A stretch of DNA of 64,000 nt. Source: Sternotherus odoratus (Eukaryota; Chordata; Testudines; Kinosternidae). How positions within the stretch are numbered: position 1 is the stretch's first letter; each line of letters begins with the position of its first letter. The DNA lies in contig JAVMKO010000022.1 of assembly GCA_032164245.1 (NCBI GenBank), positions 9,609,845-9,673,844 of the forward strand, in the 5' to 3' direction. The notes under the pieces were generated by a model, which had not been told where the DNA came from, did no database searches, and saw nothing but the letters and a program-made list of their open reading frames with translations. The translations under genes were made by a program, and so were the position numbers. Positions 35,013 to 45,775 of this stretch are shown here, in pieces.

Positions 35013-35105
35013 AAAACCTCGCCGTGCCTCGATTTCCCCCTCTGGAAAATGGGGGTGGCGATGCCGTCACATAGCAGCGTTGCATGAGAAAGTTAGATAA
35101 TGTTT
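35013..35105 (+). mobile_element. SINE fragment (CORE only)
   Basis: gtgcctcgatttccccctctgg, aaaatgggggtggc, then tgcatgagaaagttagataatg. Confidence 0.55.
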
Positions 35106-35202
35106 GTTCTGGACTTCAGTGCTGTAATGTGATGGAAGTGCCAGTGGTGATGGTATCAGTGAACATGACCGCGGTGCAGGTCAGAAATGTGCTGGTGCAA
35201 AT

Positions 35203-35345
35203 ACACTAGACCTGGGTTCTATTTGCAGCTCCACCACAGGGTGCCTGTGGGCCGGGGGGAGGGGAGGGAGGGAGTCACTTCTGAGTCTCAGGTCTCCTGT
35301 CTGGGAAATGGGGGTGGTGGGCCTGGTCATCCTTCGCAAACCCCT
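35203..35345 (+). mobile_element. SINE fragment (diverged)
   Basis: gacctgggttctatttgcagc, a G-rich middle in place of the usual CORE, then gtctgggaaatgggggtgg. Confidence 0.5.
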
Positions 35346-35394
35346 GTGCAATCGAGAGCAGGATGTTTCATCCTGGCAGCATGGTGGGGGGTGC

Positions 35395-35478
35395 TGCCGA
35401 ACCCCCTGGCTTGAAGCGGTTTCCATCATATGTAGGGTTTACAGTTTGGTTCAATGGCTTTCACCCCCCCACCACCCA
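35395..35478 (-). repeat. Dispersed repeat, inverted copy 1
   Basis: This is the reverse complement of 36268-36352 with few differences. Shared blocks on the minus strand are agccattgaaccaaactgta and gcttcaagccagggggt. Family unknown. Confidence 0.75.
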
Positions 35479-36088
35479 TACACACTGTACAAATGGTCCC
35501 GCCCCCCCGCCTGGCAGGCGGTGGAATCAGAGCTGTCCTCCAGGGGATATAAAAAGAGATCGGTCCCCTCAATGGCCTTGGAGAAAACCGACGTCGGGTT
35601 TTGTTTTTGTTCTCGGAGAGGCTTTCCTTCCAGAAGTGATCCTGAGAAGACACGGGGGCGGCCTGCTTTTTTTGACAGGTCTCTCTCTCTCTCTCTGCTC
35701 CCTCCCCCTTTAATTTCATGGAGCGCCTATTTTCCAGTGGTGCAGCTAGAGGGCTGCCTGATGTTACCAAGGAAGCATGCAGGGGTGGCGTGAGAGCAGA
35801 ATGAATGGGTGTGTGTGTGTGTGTTTATATATGACTGAGCCAACCTGCAGTTTCAGATTTCAAACCTCGCTTATCAGCCTTCCAGCCCCTGCAGCACTGG
35901 GACGGTCCCTTCTCACAGACAGCCCTACCAGGACCAGGAGAGACGCTGTTGCCACTTCTTTCCCTTCCCTTTCCCCCCTCCTTTCCCCTTCTACTGGGAG
36001 CCTCCCTTGCCTTCCCGGCTCTGCCTCCAGTCCCTGCCGGAGCCACAGGTTGGATTTTTAGCCCTCTCGTTCCTTGGCACCGACGGAC

Positions 36089-36109
36089 ATGTCAGCCTCT
36101 GGAGTCGAG
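36089..36109 (+). CDS. Candidate coding start exon, unidentified
   Basis: ATG at 36089 opens seven codons, MSASGVE, that end in phase 0 at gag|gtaaat. An in-frame TAG lies at 36059. A TATA-like tatatatg lies at 35826-35833, which would give a 5' untranslated stretch of about 230 bases. The seven residues cannot identify a protein. The site sits between inverted repeat copies and may be chance. Confidence 0.15.
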
Positions 36110-36267
36110 GTAAATCTGGGTGTCCAGTTTGCAGCAGGGTATGGGGGTGACAGGGAATGTCCTGGGAATCGATCTAGCACACAGAGGATCTGCTGTCAGA
36201 CAGAAGCATGGGGAAATGTTTTCCTGGGTGTTTGTAAAGGGCAGCAGGGCTGGAATAGTTTGTAAAG

Positions 36268-36360
36268 TCGGGGGGCTGAGAGCCATTGAACCCAACTGTA
36301 AACCCTGGATATGGTGGAAACCTCTTCAAGCCAGGGGATGCAGGAGCACCCCAGTTCCAG
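36268..36360 (+). repeat. Dispersed repeat, inverted copy 2
   Basis: ggggggctgagagccattga, then actgtaaaccctggatatgg and ttcaagccaggggatgcagg. This is the partner of 35395-35478, about 790 bp away in the opposite orientation. Confidence 0.75.
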
Positions 36361-37608
36361 CAGTTAGGGCAGAGGGTGGTGTGAAGCCCGTTACATAGTT
36401 GCAGGGCAGTCAGCTGCGGGGCTGGGGTTCCCCCTCGAAAGATGGCTGCAGGAGAGCCTTTCCCAGCCGGCAGAGTGGCCTCCAGATTTGGAACATGCCA
36501 GAGTTTGTGGACCCGGGATTTCGGATCGGCCCACAGTCTAGATCGGAGGCTATTTACCAAATTCAGACTTGTGTTCAGAAATGGAGGGGGTGGGAGAGAG
36601 AGACGGGGAGTGACAAGTTGTTTTATCTCACACTCCCTTTCTGCTGCCTCGGTGTGGAAGTTACACTGAATGCCATGTCGGTGCAAGCTACAAGACTTAC
36701 CCTGCTGTTTGGACTGACTTATACCTGCCCTGCAATGTACCCTGCTGTTTGTTGGGGTTAGAAGCGCAGGGGTCTTTACCTATATAAAGTCTCTGCTCTG
36801 TGGAGTTTATATCTAGCTCTCTAAAGGGTTAAACCACTTCATAGTGGGACTGAGATCCATGAAAGGTGTAGGTCCTGCCTAATAAGGCTGGCGTGTCTGC
36901 ATGAATGAGTAGAGTTCTGTGCAATAGGGCGGGAGGTGAACATATGTATGCATAAAGCATTAACCTTAGACTGACTGAGGCGTGTTGAGCAGAAATTGGT
37001 TCCTCTCTGCTCCAGAGTGTTCAATGGCTTATAGCACAGGAAGGGTCAGTTTCTCTAGGGTAATTGACCATGCCATGGGGGTGAGCGGCGGGGCTGTGGG
37101 CAAATTGTGCTGTAGGGGCTGCGGGCAGACTGTGGTTTGTGAAGGGCTGTCGGCTTGCTCTGAGAAGGATGTTCTACCGTCCCAGCCCGGTGAGAAAAGC
37201 CAGTCAATAAATCCAGAGATGAAAAAGGCTGAAATCTCTTGGAAGAGCTGTTCAAGTCGGGCTTTGGCAGAGGAGAGAAATCCAGCCTTTACTGACAACT
37301 TTTATTACTCTTTGTGGAGTCTTTTCAGTGCCTCGCAAAGGAGGAAGTGGGTGTGTAATAGGACAGAGCTGTATGAAAGACACACGCATGTCCATGTTAT
37401 CAAGCCATTTTGAGCCGTCCGACCGTTCCATGGTCGCCTTTTGAATGGACGCTGGGGGACAAAATAGGCTCTGGAGGCCGGACGTCGGCAGCCACTGGAG
37501 GCACTTCTTGAAGCAGCCTCGTGTTCCCTCTGCTAGCCCCCACTTCATTATGTGGCTGCTGTTCACCTCCAGTCATCTGATTAGAATGGTTTCCCCCATA
37601 CATCCCGG
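36361..37608. other. Unannotated sequence
   Basis: No repeat or gene recognised. Frames at 36399-36761 and 36982-37566 are open but featureless. Confidence 0.45.
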
Positions 37609-37732
37609 TAGAGTGATCACATGTCCCTATTTTGTAGGGATAGTCCTGATTTTGGGGGCTTTTTCTTACCTAGGCTCCTATTACTCCCCACTGCCTGTCC
37701 CGATTTTTCACACTTACTGTCTGGTCACCCTA
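37609..37732. mobile_element. Small hAT-like MITE (TAGGGTGACC family), copy 2
   Basis: Left end tagagtgatcac, right end ctggtcacccta. Flanks catcccgg (37601-37608) and catcctgg (37733-37740) match at 7 of 8 positions. The 124-bp length agrees with copy 3. Confidence 0.82.
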
Positions 37733-37835
37733 CATCCTGGAGCTCTTCCCAGTCCATTCCATAGCTCCTCCTCCTCTCCAGCTAGTCTTGTATAAAACAG
37801 GATGCTGGGCTTCGCAAGCAAATCTAGTGGCTGCA

Positions 37836-38008
37836 CCTTGTAAACATTATACAGTGCTCCCAGCCCATGCTGGCGTTCAGTACCATCGCCTCCATTTTAC
37901 AGGCTCAGGAAACTGAAGTGCAGAGGAGGGAAGTGACTTGCCCAAGGCACCGTGCCAACTCTGTGCTGGAACCCGGACTAGAACTCTTCTTCCTAGGTCC
38001 TCGTCTTG
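37836..38008 (-). mobile_element. SINE fragment
   Basis: cttgtaaacattatacagtgc, ccattttacaggctcagg, gacttgcccaaggcaccgtg, then a diverged head. Confidence 0.7.
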
Positions 38009-38112
38009 CGGTAGCTCCTAGGAGCTCCAGTCATGTCCAAGCACCCCACTGTGCTAGACACTGTACAAACCCAGAACACAAAGACAGACCCTGCCCCAAA
38101 GAGCTTACAATT
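38009..38112 (-). mobile_element. SINE tail fragment, second copy
   Basis: tagctcctaggagctcc, cactgtgctagacactgtac, ctgccccaaagagcttacaa. It abuts 37836-38008 but repeats the tail position, so it is a separate insertion. Confidence 0.7.
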
Positions 38113-38307
38113 TTCCATCCTTGTTCCACCTGGAGGTTCTCGTGATGGCACAAACCCCACGATCAAAGTTTAATTGACCAGAAGGTAACTCCCTCCTGAA
38201 AAATAAACGTCGCCTTCTTATCTTCCTGTAACCCAGACAAGGTGGGCGGTTACATGATACTTTATAAATACTCTGGTAATGCAGTTCTCCACTGTAACCA
38301 CCCAAAT

Positions 38308-38714
38308 TAGGGCTGGCCAAGAAATGATTTTCCCATCCCATGAGAATTTTTGACATTTCAAACAACTCTCCTGTCCCAAATCCGGCGGGAAAGTCAAAAT
38401 CCTGACAATTTTTGCAAACCGAGATCCTCCGTGGTTTTGGTTCAGATCAATTGAAACATTTCGTTTCAATGTAAACTATGAACATTTCTGAATGAAAAGT
38501 CATTTCACCAACCCCCGCCCCCAATTTTCCAGGTCAGTGTTAGAAACAGGATGTTTGGACAATCTCTAAATTCTTTTCTTCCAACTTTTACAAAGCAGGT
38601 GCCTTGTTGAGTCACGCCCGGTTTTGTAAACTATTTTGGTTTTGATGAATTGGCATTTTGGGGCAAAAAACCCCAAAACACATTTAGGCCAAATTTCTGA
38701 CTAGCTCTTGGTCA
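38308..38714. repeat. AT-rich dispersed repeat with loose inverted ends
   Basis: It starts agggctggccaagaaatg and ends aaatttctgactagctctt. The two ends are imperfect inverses of each other (RGCTRGYCARAAAT type). The interior alternates gaaa, tttt and catttc motifs. It could be an old DNA element. No target duplication is readable. Confidence 0.5.
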
Positions 38715-39022
38715 AATGTAGCAGACAGAGACTGCAGTGGGGTGTGCCATTGCTGTGCTCTGTTGGTCCTGGTTCATAAACCCTTTAGAAGTGGAACCTT
38801 TGGTATAAAGGGTTAATAGATGATGAACTACTACTATAGACATGTTGCAGACGGGAGTAGCGTATGTGCTAAATGGTTGTGAGCACGTCAGAAGACAGCT
38901 ATAGGCAGCATACTGACATCTAACAATTGATTAGCTGTTTATGAAAATCTCTATTGATCATTGGTTGGACCCTTTAATAGCTACTTAGGAATGGAACTTT
39001 AGATTTCATAACACATTACAAA

Positions 39023-39175
39023 CAAGTTCTGTATCATTATGCCAGTTTCACAGATGGGGAGACTGAGGCATGGAGCAGGGAAGTGACATGCCCGAGCTGC
39101 CCCAGCAGGTCAGAGTTGGGAATATGTCTCCTGAGTTCCAGTCCAGCGCTCTATCCAATAGGCCACTCTGCTCAG
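39023..39175 (-). mobile_element. SINE fragment
   Basis: cagtttcacagatggggagac, gaggcatggagcagggaagtg, catgcccgagctgcc, gtctcctgagttccagtcc, caataggccactctgc. Confidence 0.75.
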
Positions 39176-39281
39176 ACAAGAAATCATGGTGAGCAGTATC
39201 TCTTTATACGGGAGACTGCCTAGGGGCTGGGTGAGGCCTGTGTTAGCCACCTAGAGCCTGGGGTGTGTATGAGGAGCATGG

Positions 39282-39383
39282 GATCTCCTATAGTGCTCTC
39301 ATTGGAGTCATTGGCAAAACTCCCCTTGGCTTCAATGGGGCAGAGCTAGGACAATGCTAAGTGCTTCCAAAAATCCCACCTGT
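39282..39383. repeat. Foldback-type repeat (cattggagtcattgg)
   Basis: The centre is partly self-complementary: ctcattggagtcattggc against gccaaggggagttttgcc-type sequence. The outer gtgctct / aagtgcttcc and gggat / atccc pairs are weak inverses. It resembles the Harbinger-like foldbacks at 34906 and 61224, but no TTA pair is visible. Confidence 0.45.
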
Positions 39384-40092
39384 AGCTGCTGCTTTCTCCT
39401 CTTAGGCAGGGTGGGTATGAAGTGCATTAATTCCCTAGCCACAGAGATGCGTGAAATCTCGCCCCGTTGGGCCGGAGAATGTCCTGACTGCTACTAACAC
39501 TCCTGCCTGGGGAAGAAAAGACCAAATCCAACCTCCTGTCCATCCGTCACTGCAGGGGGGAGGAAGGAATTGTACCCTGCTGGGCCCAGCATGGCACGGT
39601 TGGCCAGGCGCCCCATGCGGAAAGGTTTGCTTCCCTCCGAAGCATTACGTGTGGGCTGCAGTCAGGCAGGATATTGGCTGGCAGATCCTGTAGTGCTACA
39701 TTCCCCACCCCCGTGTGGTTATATTGCCACCAGCATTAAGCTGGGGTTGGTGTTTTCATTAGGAAAAATCCTTTATTTCTTGCAGTGCAGCAGGTTGGTT
39801 TGATTTCAGTTTTGAGGCTGGCCTGGAACATTAGCCAGGAAGACTTGGGCAGGGGGAGAACAAATCTGTCCTCCCATCTCCGAGAGCCTCGAAGAGCAGG
39901 CATCAAGAGAACCTCTGTCCCAGTTTTATTTCCCATCCACATACTGTGCTTGTCCTTCCCTAAATCTGATCTCACTCTGGCTCACCAGGCTAAGACGCAT
40001 CAGTTTCATAGCCAACAATACACAAGGCAGTGATGTGACCAACATCACTTCCAGCCACCTTTGACTGGCCTAACCTGGTGGCTCACGTACCC
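39384..40092. other. Unannotated sequence
   Basis: Nothing recognised. Frames at 39451-40033 are open but show no domain. Confidence 0.45.
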
Positions 40093-40205
40093 ATTTTGCA
40101 GCTAGGTGAACTGGAGGTGACCTTTCCATGAGAAATCAAGTCAGACTCGCACTCTCAACCTTCAGGAATGTAGTCAAGTGCCTGAACCACTCAGCCACTG
40201 CGCCT
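40093..40205 (-). mobile_element. SINE fragment (diverged)
   Basis: cattttgcagctaggtgaac, a poorly kept middle, then gtgcctgaaccactcagccac from the head. Confidence 0.6.
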
Positions 40206-41224
40206 CTTGGAGCCGCATCAAAACCAGGCGCCCTCCACAAGACTGCTGGGGGTTTGTGGAGTGCCGGGCTTTGCGTGGCTGTAGCACAGACCCGACTCTC
40301 CGATCCACTTTGTTTTCTTACTAGCCCCCTCTCACCTTAAGCATTTCCTGGGAACTCAGGACTCGCTAGGGTCAGGGGCAGGTTTGCCCCAAATCCAGCC
40401 CCTGGCATGGCCACGCTGGTGCACACGGCAAAGCTGCCGTGTGGCGAATCCTAACCTAGAGCAGTTCATGCTAGGGGCTAGTCAAGCCCTGACTCTTCAT
40501 CAGGAGAGGTCTTTGGTCCCTGGCAAGCACGAACCCTGCTTCTAAGGAGACTGTGGCCACTCTGCCCCAGCCAAGCACCCCATCAGGGCAGCACCTGGTC
40601 TCTCCTCTCCAGGTGCCACCAAGATACCGAGGGCAGCAACGGACACTTGCCTCGCCCAGTTGTGTCTGCTCTCGGTGAGCCAGCCCCCGCCCGCGAGGTG
40701 TGTGACTGGTGCCATTTGAATCATAACACTTCCAGCCAAACAAGGGGCGGCCCTGCGTTCTGAAAGAGGCTGCCACCTTTTCTTCTGTCTTCCTCCCGCT
40801 TTGTAGTCAATTAGCTCTCGGGGCTGGGGCTTGTTTGCCAACCGGGGGCTTTCCTCCCATGGCACAGGTGGGTTTGCAGAGCCCCCCTGTGTCCAGCTCT
40901 GCTCTGAAGATGGTAATCAGGTGAGGAATGCAGCTAGGTGGTGTTTTTCTTGCCAGTACTTCCACTCATTTAAAAGGCTGCTCAGTCCCAGGGCTTGTAG
41001 AAGGCCTACTAATTAAAGCTGCCCATAACCGCTATCATTAGGCAGGCACAGGGCATTAGATCTTCAAACCAAACTTAAAATCCCAGCCAGACAGGTCTGC
41101 AGATGCTGCTTTGGTTTGGACTCAAGCAGGCGTCTCTTTCTGACCCGTTTCCTCATGTACTTAAACAGCCCTCGTGGGGGTGGTTTGTGGGCAGAGTAGG
41201 GCCATGGGCATTAGGACGGTGCCT
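40206..41224. other. Unannotated sequence
   Basis: No gene or repeat recognised. Minus-strand frames at 40471-40865 are open in two registers, which argues for composition rather than coding. Confidence 0.45.
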
Positions 41225-41295
41225 AGGTTTTGAGGTCAGAAGGGACCGGATGATCTGATGCATAACACAGGCCAGAGAATGCCACCCCAGCTTCC
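41225..41295 (-). mobile_element. CR1 LINE 3'-end fragment
   Basis: The plus strand reads ttttgaggtcagaagggacc, gatgatctgatgcataac, acaggccagagaatgccac, which is the complement of a CR1 terminus. Confidence 0.7.
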
Positions 41296-41627
41296 TCCAT
41301 TGCGCCCGGTGGGTTCTGCTAGAGCGTAGCTGTTAGAATGGCACCGTGATCTTGAATAAGGTGGGCACATGGTGTCCCTCACCCTGTGCATGGGAGGGGA
41401 GCAGGGTGTGAAGGCAGGGCCTTCAGAGCGCAGCACTGGTGATAAAGGAGACCCCTGCAGGCACACAAACTCCCACGCGTCCATGAACTGGGGCCGGATC
41501 CTTGTCCCTGTTCTATGGGACACTCCGCGGTCAGAGGAGGCCATAGTTTCCTGGCTTCTGATGCTCTGCCCGGACCTGTGCCTTTATACATGACTATCCC
41601 GCTTTCACTTCCAGCACTTCCACTGTG

Positions 41628-41705
41628 TGACCCGACCTCAAGTTACTCCACTGATCTGTGCCTCAGTTTCCCCTACTGTAAAATGGGGATACCGATCCTG
41701 ATTGT
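41628..41705 (+). mobile_element. SINE fragment (CORE)
   Basis: actccactgatctgtgcctc, agtttcccctactgtaaaat and ggggataccgatcctg. Confidence 0.65.
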
Positions 41706-41764
41706 GAATTGGGACTCTCCCTTTGAAAACCTCCATGATTTTGCATGGCTCTGGCAAACCATAA

Positions 41765-41818
41765 GGGCCCAGTCCTGGGAGGTGCTGAGCGCCTGCAGTC
41801 TCCATTTCTCAGGACCCC
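41765..41818. mobile_element. Deleted Harbinger-like foldback
   Basis: gggcccagtcctgggaggtg ... tttctcaggacccc shares the ggtgctgagcgcctgcag block with the 90-bp element at 61224, where it reads ggtgctgagggcctgcag. It is shortened to about 54 bp. The flanks are taa on the left and tta on the right, so the target duplication is imperfect. Confidence 0.45.
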
Positions 41819-42394
41819 TTAAGCCTGGGTCCTTTTAAGCTGATGTGGATTCTCTGCTGGTGATCCAGCACTTACTTGCTTGTTTGGTGGTGGTAGGTTC
41901 TAGGAACGAATTCAAATCTGACTGAGTGTTGGGAAGATTCTCATGATTCACAGGGCAGCCTACATCTCCGTCCCAGCTACACCCGGTCCCCTTTGCACCC
42001 ACCCAACACTGTGTCATGCTGCTGCCTGTCATGCTACACCCTGTACAGTCACAGCTCCCGCAATCGAAGGGCCTGGCGGGCCGGTGACATCTGTAAAGTC
42101 AGGCCCACAATCTCGGTGCAACATCTCTGTGAGTAAATTGCTGATCTGGCCCTGACGCTGCTTTTAATGACCGGTTTGAGCCCCGGTGTGCCAAACCTTG
42201 CGGGTGCTGGGAGTATTTAATGAGAGCTTCTGGCTCAGTATAATTATCCCAGGCTGCTTATTTATCTTGCACCCGTTGGTGGGATATCCTGTGCTCCTTG
42301 GAGAAATGGAAGTGAAGTAGCCCAAATCAAAACTATCCTTTTTATCGAAGGTACTTATATAGTTCCCATCACCATAGTAACTGAGCACCTCATA

Positions 42395-42590
42395 GTCTTT
42401 AACACCCTTCTGATGTAGGGCAATGCTGTTATCCCTGCATTACTGATGGGGAATTGAGGCACAGAAAGGCAAAGTGACTTGCCCAACATCACACGGAAAG
42501 TCTGTGGCAGAGCAGGGAACTGTAGGAGACCCAGTTCTTCCCAAATCTGAAGCTAGATTGTCCTTCCTCTGTACTACACCAGCCCCTCAC
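42395..42590 (-). mobile_element. SINE, long copy
   Basis: ttactgatggggaattgagg, cacagaaaggcaaagtgac, ttgcccaacatcacacgg, tctgtggcagagcaggg, then a slightly rearranged head ending ctacaccagcc. Confidence 0.78.
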
Positions 42591-42816
42591 TATAGCCCGG
42601 GGTTCAGGATCCATGCGTAGTCCTGCGCTAATGCAGGGGACGCGTTGCCATGGATCCCAATTTAAATATTTAAATTTGAGATCCATCACCATGACCGTGC
42701 TGTATGTGAACCTGCGCTATAGTGATGTGGGCGATAGCAAGGGCCCGGTGTATTATTATTATCCAATATCTACCATCTTTGGCCATGCAAAGGATAATAC
42801 ACTTTGACTATAGATC

Positions 42817-42998
42817 TTGTCTACACTAGAGGTTTTTAGCCACTCATGTAGCTACATCTGTGGAAACCTCTAGTGTAGACGTTGCACTGGTGTAAGATAC
42901 GGCTTGCAATGGTGTAACTTACCATGACTTCAAATCACATTGGTGCGGTATGTCTACATTAGAGGTTTACACTAAATATCCCAGTGTAGACAAAGCCA
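42817..42998. mobile_element. MITE with tgtctacact termini
   Basis: The left end cttgtctacactagagg is the inverse of the right end cccagtgtagacaaagcc over about 14 bases. A further cctctagtgtagacg at 42868 and tgtctacattagagg at 42951 give internal sub-terminal inversions. Composite structure or internal duplication is likely. Confidence 0.6.
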
Positions 42999-42999
42999 A

Positions 43000-44004
43000 A
43001 GTGCACTGCACCCTAACAGCCGCCATGCTCTGGCTCTGGCCCAGAAGAGGGAGTACATTCCAGAGCATATGGCTCTCCTTTAGGGACACTTTGCTGTCCA
43101 TCCCCTGGAGTTCAAACTTTGGGACTGTAGGGGCCAAGAGCATCTTACAAATACAGAGGAAGGGAAAGTATGTTATCTGTCCCAAGAGAAATACTGTAAC
43201 TGATCAGTGTGTACAACGCGGCCATCTAGATTGAAGATGGGACTGGAACAGCTCAGCTGTGTGTCCTATCCCCTATACAGCCAAAAAGAGTTTCCTTCAG
43301 TTCAAGCAGTGAAGTTCTGTGCTTTTGGAGCAGGAGGGGCTGAATGATTATCCCGGCTGCTGCCGTGAAGTTCCAAATGCCCCTGGAGCATAGCCTAGCA
43401 GCCGACATACCTAGCAGTCTCAGATTTGTTACAGCGCCAAACAAAAGGAAGAGATCAGTTGCAAGCATTTGGAGCAGGCAGTGTCAGAGAACAGGTTGAT
43501 TCTGGAGGGCTGAGCAGGTGTGAGGGTGGAGAGACGAGCTATGTGGATGGAGACATGAACGCATGCTATGGAAACACCCAGCAGAGATGATTGGGTGCTG
43601 TGTAGGAGGAAATGAGCTGAAATGCAGGAGGGATCCAGGCAGGGTAAAACTTGCAGGACGAGGGTGAGACCGTGGCATGGTGCCTTTAACACTCAGGCAG
43701 TGGGAGTATTTTTCAGACTCTTCTTTCTTAAAAAATAAGGTGCTGAGGTCAGAGTGGCGCTCATCCCACCCCCTCTGTCTCTGCAAAAATGGGCTGAGCT
43801 ATTTATATGAGCATGAGGCACCCAGTGCTGGGGATGAGCCAAAAGGCTGAGGAAAGGAACGTGTTGTTTTCATTCACAGAATTAGTCCACTTGCCGTAAA
43901 TATTCCTGGAATGTTATGAAATTCCAAGGTCATGTGATTAGTAGTCTTTAGCCAGTTAGATCCCAGCATCCAGAAGATATGTTTAATGATGACCCTCTCT
44001 TGTT
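43000..44004. other. Unannotated sequence
   Basis: Nothing recognised. Open minus-strand frames at 43429-43786 have no recognised domain. Confidence 0.45.
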
Positions 44005-44126
44005 TAGGGTGACCAAATGTCCTGTTTTTATGGGTACAGTCCCCTTTTGGGGGACCTTTTCTTATATAGGCTCCTATTACTCCCCACCCATTCCTGGTTT
44101 TTCACAGTTGCTATCTGGTCATCCTA
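44005..44126. mobile_element. Small hAT-like MITE (TAGGGTGACC family), copy 3
   Basis: This is the best copy. Left end tagggtgaccaaatg, right end ctatctggtcatccta, perfect 8-bp flanks ctcttgtt at 43997-44004 and 44127-44134. It is 122 bp long. The 8-bp duplication places the family with hAT-type elements. No transposase is encoded. Confidence 0.88.
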
Positions 44127-44289
44127 CTCTTGTTTTAAATGCTGTATCATTGAACGGTGGGTAAAGCGATACAGGGGGTTTGTTTGATTGCTGTGTACGG
44201 TGCATCTTTGGTTTATTGAAGACTCGTGATTATCTTTATTTCTTTATTATCTGTGGAAATTGTAGTCTTTGAATGTTATGCTTCTCACC

Positions 44290-44450
44290 GTGTTAGCAAC
44301 TCTCATGATTTTATTATGAGTCTCATTATATTTGGTGTTTTCATAAATCCCCAGCTGTTGGAATCGGGTTATTAGCCGAGGAGCCCAGTTCTCATTAAAG
44401 TATGTTTTTTAGCTCTTGTGGTTGCAGATAAAAATCTTTTAAAATGTGAC
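44290..44450. repeat. Dispersed repeat (ccaactctc family), second copy
   Basis: gttagcaactctcatgattt, tatgagtctcattatatttg, gtgttttcataaatcccc. Colinear with the left part of 17141-17412. Confidence 0.6.
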
Positions 44451-44744
44451 CCCTAAAACACCAATAGGAACCCAAAGGAACACAAAACACATTATTTTTT
44501 TCAATCTCCTGATTGTTGAGCAAATCTTCAGAATATTCAGCAATATTCTTCTTCAAACCCGGGGAGCTATTTTTGCATTACGTCTCACTTTGGCTTCTAT
44601 CTTGGATTATAGAAAGTGGCTGCAAGGAAAAACAAAAGTAATGTCTCCCTGAGAGAGAGAGCACAGTGTGTTGCATCTCCGTTGTAATAAGCTGCAACAG
44701 CTCTGGGGACAAACATGGCTGGCACTAGATCTACAGTTCCATCG

Positions 44745-45135
44745 TTTATAGATTCTAAGGCCAGAAACGACCATTGAGACCATGACCTCTCATATAGCAC
44801 AGGCCAGAGAACTTCACTGAAATAATTCCTGATTGAATTAGAGCAGCTCTTTTAGGAAAACATCCAATTTTAATTTAAGAAATGCCAAAAATGCTGCATC
44901 CAACACAACCCTTAATAAGCCGTTCCAATGGTTAATTACCCTCACTGTTAAAAACATATCTCATGTCCAGTCTGAATTTGTCTAGCTTCAACTTCTAGTT
45001 GTTGGCTCTCTGGTTCCCTGTGAAAGTACGTACAGACTCATCAAGTCACTCCTCAACCTTCTTTTTATTAAGGTGAATAGGCTAAGGGAGCACAATCGAT
45101 CGTTATACAGCATGTTCTATCACTATACAGCATGT
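44745..45135 (-). mobile_element. CR1 LINE 3' region, long antisense copy
   Basis: The plus strand reads ttatagattctaaggccag, aacgaccattgagaccat, gcacaggccagagaacttc, then ttccaatggttaattaccc, actgttaaaaacatatctc, agtctgaatttgtctagc and tcactcctcaaccttc. This is the complement of a CR1 3' region that is widespread in turtles. It ends near a short repeat, tatacagcatgtt, found twice at 45106-45134. Confidence 0.72.
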
Positions 45136-45472
45136 TAAATGCATTGGAGTAGAGTGTGCCAGTAATAATCCACCATTCTTTATTATTCTTTCACTCAAAA
45201 GACAGATCCATCCAGTTTGCTCCTATGAATTCTGGGTTTCAGAGTCCACCAGCCTCTTCTTGCACTAAGTCACATCATAGAGCTGCCACTTGAAATACCC
45301 CGGGCCCACTTCTGCCTTCCAATACATGCTCGGTCAGTGAGAGTTGTACACACATGTTGAGCTTGCACACCCTGTGTGTGTGTGTGCGCAGCTGTGTTAC
45401 AGAATCAATTGCAAGTTGTTCAGTGTCCACGAAACCAGAAGACCACAGTCAAAACTATGAGAACCTCCGTAC

Positions 45473-45494
45473 GTGTGTGTGTGTGTGTGTGTGT
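45473..45494 (+). repeat. (GT)11 microsatellite
   Basis: Twenty-two uninterrupted GT bases after ccgtac. Confidence 0.95.
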
Positions 45495-45688
45495 CAGCCA
45501 TGTACAGGAAAGCATTGGATTACCAGTGGAACCTGGTTGTGCGGACGATTCCCTGCTGGGAATCTCCCTATGTTGACTATGAACGCTGTGACAAATTGAT
45601 TGCCAATCTCACTGCGCTGCAGCAAATTATTGCCACACACAACTTCACAGTGACAACAGGGATAGAACTTGAATTCTGCTCTTCCTGG

Positions 45689-45775
45689 GCCACAGGATAA
45701 TCTCCATTAGCAATGTGGGGTTTATGACACACAGCTAAGCTATTGTGATTTTGTCCAGCAGAGGGCAGAAGTGCA
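45689..45775 (+). repeat. Dispersed repeat with CTCF-like core, copy B
   Basis: This is the partner of 9129-9220 in the same orientation. It is diverged from copy A at roughly every fourth or fifth base, with a few small gaps, yet the CTCF-like core is kept in both. Confidence 0.6.
45755..45768 (+). promoter_or_regulatory. CTCF-like core motif
   Basis: ccagcagagggcag fits CCASYAGRKGGCR throughout and is closer to strong vertebrate CTCF sites than the one at 9202. It is the same strand orientation as that site, so the two would not form a convergent pair. Confidence 0.45.
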
